Shown here piece by piece: positions 1-8,641 of a stretch of 64,000 nucleotides of DNA. The translations under genes were made by a program, and so were the position numbers. Positions within the stretch are counted from its first letter, which is position 1; every line of letters starts with the position of its first letter. Source of the stretch: Aestuariivivens sediminis (GTDB taxonomy: Bacteria > Bacteroidota > Bacteroidia > Flavobacteriales > Flavobacteriaceae); contig NZ_JAKMCP010000002.1 of the NCBI RefSeq assembly GCF_022662105.1, positions 434,001-498,000 of the forward strand, in the 5' to 3' direction. The notes beneath the pieces were generated by a model that ran no database searches, was not told the origin of the DNA, and saw only the letters and a program-made list of their open reading frames with translations.

Positions 1-2
1 TT

Positions 3-2393
3 AAAAATGCGCTTTTTGTCGGATTTGCCATTCCCATGTCCATGTTCATGTCGCTAATGATCCTCAATACCTTAGACTACACCATGAACACCATGATTCT
101 ATTCGGACTAATCATGGGGCTAGGAATGTTGGTGGACAATGGTATTGTGGTGGTCGAAAATGTATACCGCTTGATGTCTGAGGGCATGCCCCGGATAGAG
201 GCTGCTAAAAAAGGGATTGGCGAGATCGCTTTTCCTATTATCATATCTACCGTAACCACGGTTGCTGCCTTTATTCCACTGGGACTTTGGCCGGGATTAA
301 TGGGTCAATTCATGATCTATTTTCCAGTGACCTTATCGGTTGTTTTAGGGTCTTCATTATTTGTTGCCATCTTCTTTAACTCCGTCATGGTCTCTCAATT
401 TATGACTACGGAAGACAAGAACATGCCATTAAAGCAAATCGTTAGAATTTCGGTCATATTTGGAGTCATCGGTTTACTAATTTTTGTGTTTGGAGGAAGC
501 TACAGAGGCCTCGGAACCTTAATGATGGTTACCGTTGTATTGCTTTGGATTTACAGATTATTCCTTAGAAGATGGGCCAATGCTTTTCAAAACAACGTAT
601 TACCCAAATGGGAACTTTATTATGAAAGGACACTGCGGACGGCCTTACAGGGTAAAACACCGGTTTTTATTTCGGTAGGTACTGTTCTGCTATTGCTGAT
701 TACATTTATGACTTTCGGTATTTCAATGGGGACAGGCCATACTAAAGTGGAGTTCTTCCCGGATAATAAACCCAACCAGATTATTGTCTATATCGAATAT
801 CCCGAAGGCACAGATATTAAAAAGACTAATGCCATTACCCAAGACATCGAGCATCGTGTTTACGAGATTATTAATGATGACGTCTACATGGATGGTAACT
901 ATAACTTCTTAACAGAAAGTGCCGTATCCCAGGTAGGTGAAGGGGCAGGTAACCCACAAACAGATGGCGGATCCGCGGCCGAAATGCCGCATCGCGGTAA
1001 GATCACCGCGACCATGCGGGAGTTCAAATATCGCAAAGGGGCAGATAGTAATGATTTACTTAAAAAAGTTCAGGAGGCCTTAAAAGGCATTTATCCCGGT
1101 GTTAGTATCTCTGTAGAAAAGGATCCTGTGGGCCCTCCGGCAGGGTATCCCATAAATATTGAACTTGAAGGGGATGATTATTCGCAATTGATCGTTACGG
1201 CTGAAAACATGCGTAATTATATCAACTCCAAAAACATAGAAGGCATTGATGAATTAAAGATAGATGTCAACAAATCCAAACCTTCAATGCAAGTTCTTGT
1301 CGACACCAAAAAGGCAGGTGAGTTGGGCATTACTTCCGGGCAGGTAGGGCAACAATTGCGCAATTCAATTTTTGGTGCGAAGGCCGGTATTTATAAAAAA
1401 GAGGGTGAGGACTATGACATTTACGTGCGATTCAATGAAGAAAACAGATATAATACCAGTTCCATTTTCAATCAAAAAATAACGTTTAGGGATATGGCTT
1501 CCGGACAAATTAAGGAAATTCCCGTTTCAACTGTGGCGGAACACAATAACACCTCGGGGTTTAGTGCCATAAAACATCGCGACACAAGACGTGTGGTTAC
1601 CTTGTATTCCGCTTTAGCCCCGGGCTTCATTGATGCCAGGGCCATTGTGACCAAAATTCAAAATGAAATGAAGAATTTCAGCCAAATGCCCGCTTCCTTA
1701 AAGGTGGATTATACCGGTCAAATTGAGGAACAGGAAAAACAACAAAGTTTTCTTAATGGGGCTTTTATGGCAGGATTGGGATTGATTTTCTTCATTTTGA
1801 TCTTTCAATTTAACTCCGTTTCAAAACCCGGCATCATTATGATGGCTGTGTTCTTAAGTTTTATTGGTGTCTTTGGAGGTATTTTATTGACCGGAAGTTC
1901 ATTTGTAATAATGATGACCATGATGGGGATAATTTCGTTGGCAGGGATTGTGGTGAACAACGGGGTGGTATTGCTGGATTACACCCAACTTCTTATTGAC
2001 AGGAAAAAAGTGGAATTGGACTTGGAGGACGAACAATATCTCGAAACACCGGAGTTATTAGAAGTTATCATTAAAGGCGGCAGGGCCCGTTTACGTCCGG
2101 TATTGCTCACAGCCATAACCACCATTTTAGGACTGATCCCTTTGGCTACCGGTTTGAATATTAACTTTTTTACCTTATTCGGTGATTTAGATCCTAATAT
2201 CTATACCGGAGGGGATAATGTTATTTTTTGGGGTCCACTGGCCAAAACGGTCATTTACGGCCTGCTTATCGCCACCTTTTTAACCCTGATTGTGGTGCCT
2301 ATACTATTCTTTCTGGTCACTAAATTTAAAATGTGGCTGTACAGTAATCGCGTGGCGAAGTACCGTAAAATTAATGCCATAGGTCAAGAATAG
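3..2393 (+). CDS. RND-family efflux permease, 5' end cut by window
   Basis: The frame is open from base 3, so the true start lies upstream; 796 residues are visible, roughly the C-terminal three quarters of an RND (AcrB/MexB-like, HAE1 or related) inner-membrane pump. The second membrane-segment group starts at once and carries the family motif LVDNGIVVVENVYRLM, in which the Asp matching AcrB D407 is kept and its neighbour D408 is Asn, a form I believe is common in Bacteroidota. A large periplasmic loop (roughly residues 240-590) with PEGTD and QVGQQLR segments follows, then a second membrane block with VVNNGVVLLDY and ending at a basic cytoplasmic tail. Such pumps export drugs, lipids or metals by proton antiport with a periplasmic adaptor and an outer-membrane channel, which would lie upstream of the window. 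Substrate cannot be told from the sequence. Confidence 0.9.
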   Translation, partial: KNALFVGFAIPMSMFMSLMILNTLDYTMNTMILFGLIMGLGMLVDNGIVVVENVYRLMSEGMPRIEAAKKGIGEIAFPIIISTVTTVAAFIPLGLWPGLMGQFMIYFPVTLSVVLGSSLFVAIFFNSVMVSQFMTTEDKNMPLKQIVRISVIFGVIGLLIFVFGGSYRGLGTLMMVTVVLLWIYRLFLRRWANAFQNNVLPKWELYYERTLRTALQGKTPVFISVGTVLLLLITFMTFGISMGTGHTKVEFFPDNKPNQIIVYIEYPEGTDIKKTNAITQDIEHRVYEIINDDVYMDGNYNFLTESAVSQVGEGAGNPQTDGGSAAEMPHRGKITATMREFKYRKGADSNDLLKKVQEALKGIYPGVSISVEKDPVGPPAGYPINIELEGDDYSQLIVTAENMRNYINSKNIEGIDELKIDVNKSKPSMQVLVDTKKAGELGITSGQVGQQLRNSIFGAKAGIYKKEGEDYDIYVRFNEENRYNTSSIFNQKITFRDMASGQIKEIPVSTVAEHNNTSGFSAIKHRDTRRVVTLYSALAPGFIDARAIVTKIQNEMKNFSQMPASLKVDYTGQIEEQEKQQSFLNGAFMAGLGLIFFILIFQFNSVSKPGIIMMAVFLSFIGVFGGILLTGSSFVIMMTMMGIISLAGIVVNNGVVLLDYTQLLIDRKKVELDLEDEQYLETPELLEVIIKGGRARLRPVLLTAITTILGLIPLATGLNINFFTLFGDLDPNIYTGGDNVIFWGPLAKTVIYGLLIATFLTLIVVPILFFLVTKFKMWLYSNRVAKYRKINAIGQE

Positions 2394-2433
2394 GGCCCGG
2401 GCCTCTACGCTGATAGACCTCATTTAAGTCTAT

Positions 2434-2468
2434 AAAAAAAGCTTCAACATCGTGTTGAAGCTTTTTTT
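2434..2468. terminator. Bidirectional intrinsic terminator between RND pump and TonB receptor
   Basis: A 9-bp perfect stem (GCTTCAACA at 2441-2449, TGTTGAAGC at 2453-2461) with a 3-nt loop is flanked by seven A on the left and a run of T on the right, so it can end transcripts in both directions. It lies between two convergent genes (stops at 2393 and 2487). Confidence 0.85.
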
Positions 2469-2486
2469 ATTACCCTTTTAAATGGA

Positions 2487-5210
2487 TTAAAATTTAAAAC
2501 TTAAACTGCCACTAATTATAGTACCATTAAAGCCAAATTGATTGACCTCCCATGGATACTTAAATCGTCCTCCTAAATCAACCTCTATGTCATCCCCAGG
2601 GTCAATTTCATCAGGATAAACGTTAAGTAAATTATTTACTAAAATACTAGCTGATAGTTTTTCAGAAAAATTGTAATTCAATATCAAATCGGTAATTACT
2701 TTTCCCGAAAACGTTTGATCGTTGCCAGGATTACTGGCATGCTGCCACGTAACTTCACCAAAATAGGTATTGTTCAGAATAAATGTCCATTTATTAATAT
2801 CATAATCAAACCCTAATAGAATTTTAGATTTGGGCCTGGCTGAAACTATTCTGGACTGTTCCTTTCTATTAAAAAAGGCATCACTATATCCATTATTTGC
2901 TAATATTGTTGGCACATTTATAGTCCCCTCAATTTTTGTTTCATTAAAGTTTGCCGCCAAAGTAGCCTCTAACTTGCCATTTCCGAAAGGAATATTATTA
3001 TAATTAACAACAATATCGACGCCTGTAGTTTTGGTATCAACCGCATTAATAAAGAATTTTAAACTTGTAATCGAATTCGTTAACAAAATTTGTTCAACGG
3101 GATTATTTGATCCTGAATCTCCATCAAATCCTATTTCGCCGGTAAAAAGTACACGATCATCCACTTTCACGTTATAAAAATCAGCAGATAACGACAAATT
3201 TGAAGTCGGTTTAAATGTAATTCCCGCCGCAATATTTTTTGAAGTCTCGGCAGTTAATTGAGGTACCCCCAATCCTTCGCGTATTATAGGATCAACATTA
3301 TTAAATGTTCCTTGATTGGAAATAGTTCCTCCGGAAACCAATGTTTGTATATTGCTTAAATATATTTGATGTAATGCAGGTGCCCTAAAGCCAGTACTAT
3401 AAGAAGCCCTTATTGCGCCTTGGTCTCCTAAGGAATATCTGGCATTCACTTTCCATGATGTATTATCACCAAAGTCACTGAAATCTTCATAACGTACAGC
3501 TGCTCCCAACAACAATGCGTCAGTAGGTTCCCATTCCATATCGCCATAGATGCCATAATTTTCCCTTTTAGCCCTAACTGCATTGGTGGGCTGTAAACCG
3601 GGGAAAGATTGTGCCCCTGAACCAAAATAAGATTCCGGTTGACCCGGAATTGCTGTAAAGCGTTCTCCTCTTACCTCGGCTCCAAAAGCGACATTAAGTT
3701 GTCCAAAATTTCTTGAAAAATCTAAATTCGCCAAGGTATTACTAAACGTGTATCCCCCTACGTTAAAACCGGTTGGGCTGTTTGCTCCCAAATCTACATT
3801 TATACTATTGTTCACCTCATAGTCGACTGCATTTCGCCCATACGTTCCACTTAAATCCGCATTGAAACCTAATAAGTCCCATTTAACTCCAACCGTTGCA
3901 TTGTTATCTCTAATATCGGTTTCAAAGGTTGGTTGAAACCCTTGATATTGCCCAATGCCATCAAATAAGGGATTACTCCCCGGACTGTTCTGACCAGGAA
4001 TACCGGGCCAAAATGGTGTTCTGTATAAACCAAAGCTTTTTCCCTTTCTGTAAGTCATTCCTCCAAAACTATAAAACTCTCCTTCACCATTTTTAAAGGG
4101 TACTCCAGCGTTGAAGAAAATATCCATCTTTTTAATTTCTGGCTGACCAACAATAGCCCCTTGATCCGGATTGGCTTGTTGCCAATCTGTTGTTCCATTC
4201 AAAATATCCTGTGCTGTGGCCACTTGACCATTCGATGCCAGAAAACCATCAGCCGCCTGAATGGGTATAATCCCTGCATCATACAAAACGCCAAACAAGC
4301 CATCTCCTCCCGGATTCCCTGACCTGTCCGTCTTTTCCTGTTCATAATACCCTAAAGTAAAGTTAAAATAGCCGCCATTATCATCCAATTTCAATGCCGA
4401 ATTAAAATCGACTCCAAAATTAAATCCATCGCCTTCAGTAGTTATCCCTGATTTTGCATTTACGACTGAATATTCTACATCTTTCTTTAAAACCATATTA
4501 ATTACACCTGCAATGGCATCAGACCCGTATTGTGCTGAGGCACCATCCCTTAGGACCTCTATGCGCTCAATGGCCGCACTGGGAATACTTTTTAAATCAA
4601 CTCCTACTTCTCCCTTACCAGGAGTGTCATTGATATAGACCAGTGCGCTTTGGTTTTTGCGCTTTCCATTAACTAAAACTAAGGTTCTACTTGGTCCTAA
4701 ACCCCTTAAATCGGCAGGGTCAAAATGGGCAGTCGCATCCGAAATAGTTTGATTGGAAGAATTAAATGATGGTACCTTATAAGTGAGCATTTTATCTACA
4801 GTTGGCTGACCGGTATTTATTAATTCTGAAACCCCAATATTATCTATTGGCACTGGAGAATCCAAAATGGTTCTTGGCTTGGACCTATTACCTACCAATA
4901 TGACTTCATCCAGAGCAACACCCGGCTGTAAAGTTACATTTACGGTAGTATCGTCAACAACAATTTCCTGAGTTTCAAATCCCACATAAGAAAATACAAG
5001 CACATCTCCATTAGTGGCATTTATAGTATAGTTTCCGTCAAAATCTGTCGTTGCCCCTGTTGAAGTTCCTTTGATGATTACCGAAACCCCCGGAAGAGGT
5101 TGCGAGGCATCATCAATTACAGTTCCTGAAACGACTTGAGCTACGAGTACACCTGATGTAGTAAGTAACATCAAGAACACCATCCATTTTATTGGTAATT
5201 GTTTAATCAT
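2487..5210 (-). CDS. TonB-dependent outer-membrane receptor (paralogue A)
   Basis: 907 residues, the normal size for the family. It has a signal peptide (residues 1-24, ending VLVAQ), a carboxypeptidase-D-like regulatory domain with GTVIDD, TDFDGNYTI and FSYVGFETQEI (about 25-100), a plug domain with LRGLGPSRTLVLVNGKR and IERIEVLRDGASAQYGSDAIAGVIN (about 115-235), and a long beta-barrel ending in an aromatic residue (SFKF). It imports an unknown ligand across the outer membrane using TonB energy. No SusD-like lipoprotein is next to it, so it is a stand-alone receptor rather than a SusCD pair. It is a close paralogue of the next gene upstream (5475-8426) and lies with a secreted hydrolase in the same orientation, but each has its own spacer. 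Ligand unknown; family call firm. Confidence 0.93.
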   Translation of the reverse strand: MIKQLPIKWMVFLMLLTTSGVLVAQVVSGTVIDDASQPLPGVSVIIKGTSTGATTDFDGNYTINATNGDVLVFSYVGFETQEIVVDDTTVNVTLQPGVALDEVILVGNRSKPRTILDSPVPIDNIGVSELINTGQPTVDKMLTYKVPSFNSSNQTISDATAHFDPADLRGLGPSRTLVLVNGKRKNQSALVYINDTPGKGEVGVDLKSIPSAAIERIEVLRDGASAQYGSDAIAGVINMVLKKDVEYSVVNAKSGITTEGDGFNFGVDFNSALKLDDNGGYFNFTLGYYEQEKTDRSGNPGGDGLFGVLYDAGIIPIQAADGFLASNGQVATAQDILNGTTDWQQANPDQGAIVGQPEIKKMDIFFNAGVPFKNGEGEFYSFGGMTYRKGKSFGLYRTPFWPGIPGQNSPGSNPLFDGIGQYQGFQPTFETDIRDNNATVGVKWDLLGFNADLSGTYGRNAVDYEVNNSINVDLGANSPTGFNVGGYTFSNTLANLDFSRNFGQLNVAFGAEVRGERFTAIPGQPESYFGSGAQSFPGLQPTNAVRAKRENYGIYGDMEWEPTDALLLGAAVRYEDFSDFGDNTSWKVNARYSLGDQGAIRASYSTGFRAPALHQIYLSNIQTLVSGGTISNQGTFNNVDPIIREGLGVPQLTAETSKNIAAGITFKPTSNLSLSADFYNVKVDDRVLFTGEIGFDGDSGSNNPVEQILLTNSITSLKFFINAVDTKTTGVDIVVNYNNIPFGNGKLEATLAANFNETKIEGTINVPTILANNGYSDAFFNRKEQSRIVSARPKSKILLGFDYDINKWTFILNNTYFGEVTWQHASNPGNDQTFSGKVITDLILNYNFSEKLSASILVNNLLNVYPDEIDPGDDIEVDLGGRFKYPWEVNQFGFNGTIISGSLSFKF

Positions 5211-5428
5211 AATGAGATAGTTTTTGAATTAGTTAATTAAATAGCAACCATTTTGATACATTACTTTTCTGTTGGACTTTATTCGTGCCAGTATTTAATG
5301 GTTTTAATATCAAAATGAAATAACAGAAGAGGTTAAATTATTCTATGAATTAGGACAGTTTAACATCAACATTCCTAGCCTGCAGATCGTTTTAGTTAAG
5401 GAAAAAAATTAAATTTTATATTATAAAA

Positions 5429-5456
5429 ATGCCTCAACTATTAGCGCTGAGGCATT
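5429..5456 (-). terminator. Intrinsic terminator downstream of receptor B
   Basis: AATGCCTCA (5429-5437) pairs with TGAGGCATT (5448-5456); on the minus strand it is followed by a T-rich stretch (T after the stem, then several T runs to 5401). It sits 19 bp past the stop of the 5475-8426 gene, so the two receptor genes are probably separate transcription units. Confidence 0.7.
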
Positions 5457-5474
5457 CTTCATAATATCTTATCT

Positions 5475-8426
5475 TTATTTCAATTTAAAACTCATTCTGG
5501 CAAAAAGGAAACGCCCTCCTATACCAAACTGCTGGGAGCGCCTGGACCAGTCGAAACGACCGCTGCTGCGGTTGGCCTCAATGGTTCTGTCGGGATAAAT
5601 ATCGAACAGATTATTTGCTCCTATGGTAAAGGTTAAGCTTTCCGAAGCTCTATATCCTAAGGACAGGTCCGTGACTAGTTTAGAACCATAAACCTGTTGG
5701 TTGGCCACTGTGGTGGTGGCTTCCGAAACCTCGCCAAACCAAACATTTCTGAGGAATACATTAAACTTCCCGGTGGTTAGACTGTTGGTTAGGTTTACCT
5801 TCGTTCTCGGAACGGCTTCCTCCAAATAAATTCTACTGTCCTCCGGAAAATAAGTGCCGACCAATCCGGCTTCTTCCAGAACTCTGGAGGCCTTGATATC
5901 CCCTACCCGTTTTGTTTTGGAGAAGGTCCCGGATAAATCGGATTTTAATTGTGAATTGGTTCCGATATTGGCCTTATGGGTCAATACCACATCCAACCCT
6001 TTGGATTCCGTGTCTATGGCATTGGCAAAGAACGACGCCGCCGAGGCATTGGCCTGTGATAACAGATTGTCCAGTTCGGTACCGGTACCCGGCCCTCTAA
6101 ATTGACCGGTGTAAACCACGCGATCGTCAATGGCCACAAAGTAACCATCCACAGTTACCGTTAAATTGGCCTCAGGCAGTTTAGCCGTAAAGCCTAAACT
6201 GACACTCTGTGAGGTTTCTTCCTTTAACTGCGGAATCCCTAAAAGTTTTGCCGCCCGACTGTCATTGGAGAAGGTGCCCACTTCAACGGGTATCCCATCC
6301 TGGAATATGGTGGAGGTGGAGTTAAAGTTCAATTGGTGTAGGGATGGTGCTCTGAAACCGGTATTTAAGGCGGCCCTGATATTTATATTCTCGCTTGCTT
6401 TAAGGCGGGTGGCCAGTTTAAAATTGATGGTCGATCCAAAATCGGAGTAGTCCTCAAACCGTGTGGCAAAACTGGCCAAAAAGGTTTCTGTAAAATCGGC
6501 TTCCAAATCGAGGTAAGCCGCAATACTGTTACGGTCACGAGACAATTCATTCGCCGGACTGAATCCGGGGAATACCTGCGAACCACCGGGTCTGGCCCGT
6601 CCAAAGAAATCTACGGCAGGATTCTGGGAGGGAAGCGTAATCAGTTCTCCTTCCTGAGTATATTGCCCATAGGAGGGTTCTTCACCCGCTATGATTTCGT
6701 AATTTTCCAATCGGTATTCTGCTCCAAAGGCGATGTTCAACCCATTTAAGGTATCGTCAAAGAACTGGTTAATGTCCAAATTCACCGTATTTTGCATGAA
6801 ACTAAAGCCACCGGCATCAAAAAAGGTCGGCGATGCTTTTTGCATGGAAGCGTTAAAGGTGTTCCCTATGGTGTATAGAAAGGCATTCTTTCCCCAGGTA
6901 TTGCTTAAATCGACATTCCAACCATTAACCAGGCCTTTGATACCCACTGAGACCGATTTATCGGTAATCGTGGAATTGATCTCCGGTAAAAACCCGTCTA
7001 TATAAGCGGGTGTATAGGTGCGCTCCTGGTTAGGCAATCTGTAGAATCCCGCCGAATTCCCCTTTCTGGAGCTTAGCCCTGCAAAGGAATAGATTTCGGT
7101 TCCGGCATCATCCAAAGGAATAGACATGTTGGCGAAAAAGCGGCCTCCGCGCAGTTCCGACTGCCCCACGCGCATGTTAAAATCGCTGCGCTGCAGACCT
7201 CTGGCGGCAAGTTCAGCCTCCGTATTGTCCTGTGGAGTTATTCCATTTATCTCTCCATCATCATTGAAAGTTAACTGTGTCAAATACCCCGCAACAGAAT
7301 TAATCCCATCATTAATTCCTGTAAAATCTTGTTTTGAAGCATCGAGAGGCACATTTAAACCTGCTAGATTTGCATATGCTATTAAATCATCTATGTAAGT
7401 ATTATCTAAATCATCATCCAAAAAATTAGATAAATTATATCCATCATTATAAGCAAATCGTTCTATGGTATTATACCGATTAAAAATCGTGCCTTCCCAT
7501 TCTTTCATTCTGCTGTAATGCTCCCTAAAATCAAAATCGCCGGTAAAATTGATAAAACCACCGTTGTCGCCAATGGGCAAGCCATAATTGGCACTCACAT
7601 TCACGGTTTCGCCATCAACCCCGCCGGTTTGATCATTGGAATTTTCGGAGAAATATGCTGCTGTAGTGACATTAAAGCTGAGTTCATTGACATTATCGTT
7701 CAACACAATATTGATCACCCCGGCAATGGCATCCGAACCATATTGTGCAGCGGCACCATCACGCAAGACTTCCAGTCGTTTAATGGCTCCGGCAGGTATG
7801 GCATTCAAATCGGTACCGACACTACCCCGTCCAAAGGTACCATTAACGTTCACCAGGGATGAATTGTGTCTTCTTTTTCCATTAATGAGCACCAATACCT
7901 GATCCGGCCCCAAGCCTCTTAGGGATGCGGGATCGATATGATCCGTTCCATCGGATATGGTTTGGGTATTGGAGGTAAATGAAGGTGCCACAAAATTTAA
8001 GATCTGATTCAAATTAACCTGTGGTCCCTGTGCGGTTAATTCGGAAATATCAATGACATCGACCGGAACCGGCGTGTCTACGGCGGTTCTACTCGGATTT
8101 CTTGAGCCCACCAGAACAATTTCTGCCAGTGCCACACCAGATTGCATGGTCACGTTAATGGTAGGTCCACTAACAACGATCTCTTGCGTTTCATAACCGA
8201 CGTAGGAGAATACAAGAACATCCCCGTTATTGGCATTAATGGCATAATTTCCATCAAAATCCGTGGTGGTTCCTGTTGAAGTTCCTTTGATGATTACCGA
8301 AACTCCCGGAAGAGGTTGCGAGGTATCATCAATCACAGTTCCCGAAACCTCTTGTCCGAGAAGACTGTTTGATGTCCCAATTAACATTAAAAATGCAATT
8401 AATTTGATTGGTAAAAGTTTAATCAT
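5475..8426 (-). CDS. TonB-dependent outer-membrane receptor (paralogue B)
   Basis: 983 residues with the same order as its neighbour: signal peptide (MIKLLPIKLIAFLML...), carboxypeptidase-D-like domain (about 26-102), plug with SLRGLGPDQVLVLINGKRRH and IKRLEVLRDGAAAQYGSDAIAGVIN, then a barrel ending ARMSFKLK. The first 100 codons are nearly identical in DNA to those of the 2487-5210 gene (a stretch of about 30 identical bases around 5070 and 8285), pointing to duplication or gene conversion. Residues about 320-395 (DNA about 7240-7470) are unusually rich in Asp/Asn and A+T compared with the GC-richer barrel around them. The ligand is unknown; adjacency to the S9-like hydrolase at 8642 makes peptides or esters of plant/algal material possible, which is inference only. 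Confidence 0.93.
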   Translation of the reverse strand: MIKLLPIKLIAFLMLIGTSNSLLGQEVSGTVIDDTSQPLPGVSVIIKGTSTGTTTDFDGNYAINANNGDVLVFSYVGYETQEIVVSGPTINVTMQSGVALAEIVLVGSRNPSRTAVDTPVPVDVIDISELTAQGPQVNLNQILNFVAPSFTSNTQTISDGTDHIDPASLRGLGPDQVLVLINGKRRHNSSLVNVNGTFGRGSVGTDLNAIPAGAIKRLEVLRDGAAAQYGSDAIAGVINIVLNDNVNELSFNVTTAAYFSENSNDQTGGVDGETVNVSANYGLPIGDNGGFINFTGDFDFREHYSRMKEWEGTIFNRYNTIERFAYNDGYNLSNFLDDDLDNTYIDDLIAYANLAGLNVPLDASKQDFTGINDGINSVAGYLTQLTFNDDGEINGITPQDNTEAELAARGLQRSDFNMRVGQSELRGGRFFANMSIPLDDAGTEIYSFAGLSSRKGNSAGFYRLPNQERTYTPAYIDGFLPEINSTITDKSVSVGIKGLVNGWNVDLSNTWGKNAFLYTIGNTFNASMQKASPTFFDAGGFSFMQNTVNLDINQFFDDTLNGLNIAFGAEYRLENYEIIAGEEPSYGQYTQEGELITLPSQNPAVDFFGRARPGGSQVFPGFSPANELSRDRNSIAAYLDLEADFTETFLASFATRFEDYSDFGSTINFKLATRLKASENINIRAALNTGFRAPSLHQLNFNSTSTIFQDGIPVEVGTFSNDSRAAKLLGIPQLKEETSQSVSLGFTAKLPEANLTVTVDGYFVAIDDRVVYTGQFRGPGTGTELDNLLSQANASAASFFANAIDTESKGLDVVLTHKANIGTNSQLKSDLSGTFSKTKRVGDIKASRVLEEAGLVGTYFPEDSRIYLEEAVPRTKVNLTNSLTTGKFNVFLRNVWFGEVSEATTTVANQQVYGSKLVTDLSLGYRASESLTFTIGANNLFDIYPDRTIEANRSSGRFDWSRRSQQFGIGGRFLFARMSFKLK

Positions 8427-8595
8427 AATAAAAATATTTGAGTTAGTTGTTGCTAATATATTAATATTAACTCAAAATTATTACGATTTCATTACTTTTT
8501 TAACGCATTCTTTAGGGATTAATGCAGTAAATTATAGGGTTTTTAAGAATTTTAAAATAGCCCGCCCCCTGTGGTTTTAAACCCCTAAATCACGA

Positions 8596-8641
8596 TCCTG
8601 ATGACGCTTTAGCGCGTCAAGGTTACATCTCTGTAACAGGA
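8596..8641. other. Three-stem inverted-repeat structure at the 3' end of the hydrolase gene
   Basis: TCCTG (8596-8600) pairs with CAGGA (8637-8641) and encloses two small hairpins: GACGC/GCGTC (8603-8607, 8614-8618) and TTACA/TGTAA (8623-8627, 8632-8636). The structure abuts the stop codon of the minus-strand hydrolase. No good T run follows, so it may be a 3'-end stabiliser or a weak terminator rather than a classical one. Confidence 0.4.

Noticed and set aside
5854-7902. Several plus-strand ORFs of 60-115 codons opposite receptor B
   Set aside because: They are antisense shadows of a clear TonB receptor gene, with low-complexity translations and no start signals.
8480-8510. ATTACG and ATTACT 11 bp apart upstream of receptor B, similar to a Pho box
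   Set aside because: Only two copies in very AT-rich DNA, on the strand opposite to the gene, and no -7 box at 9 bp distance.
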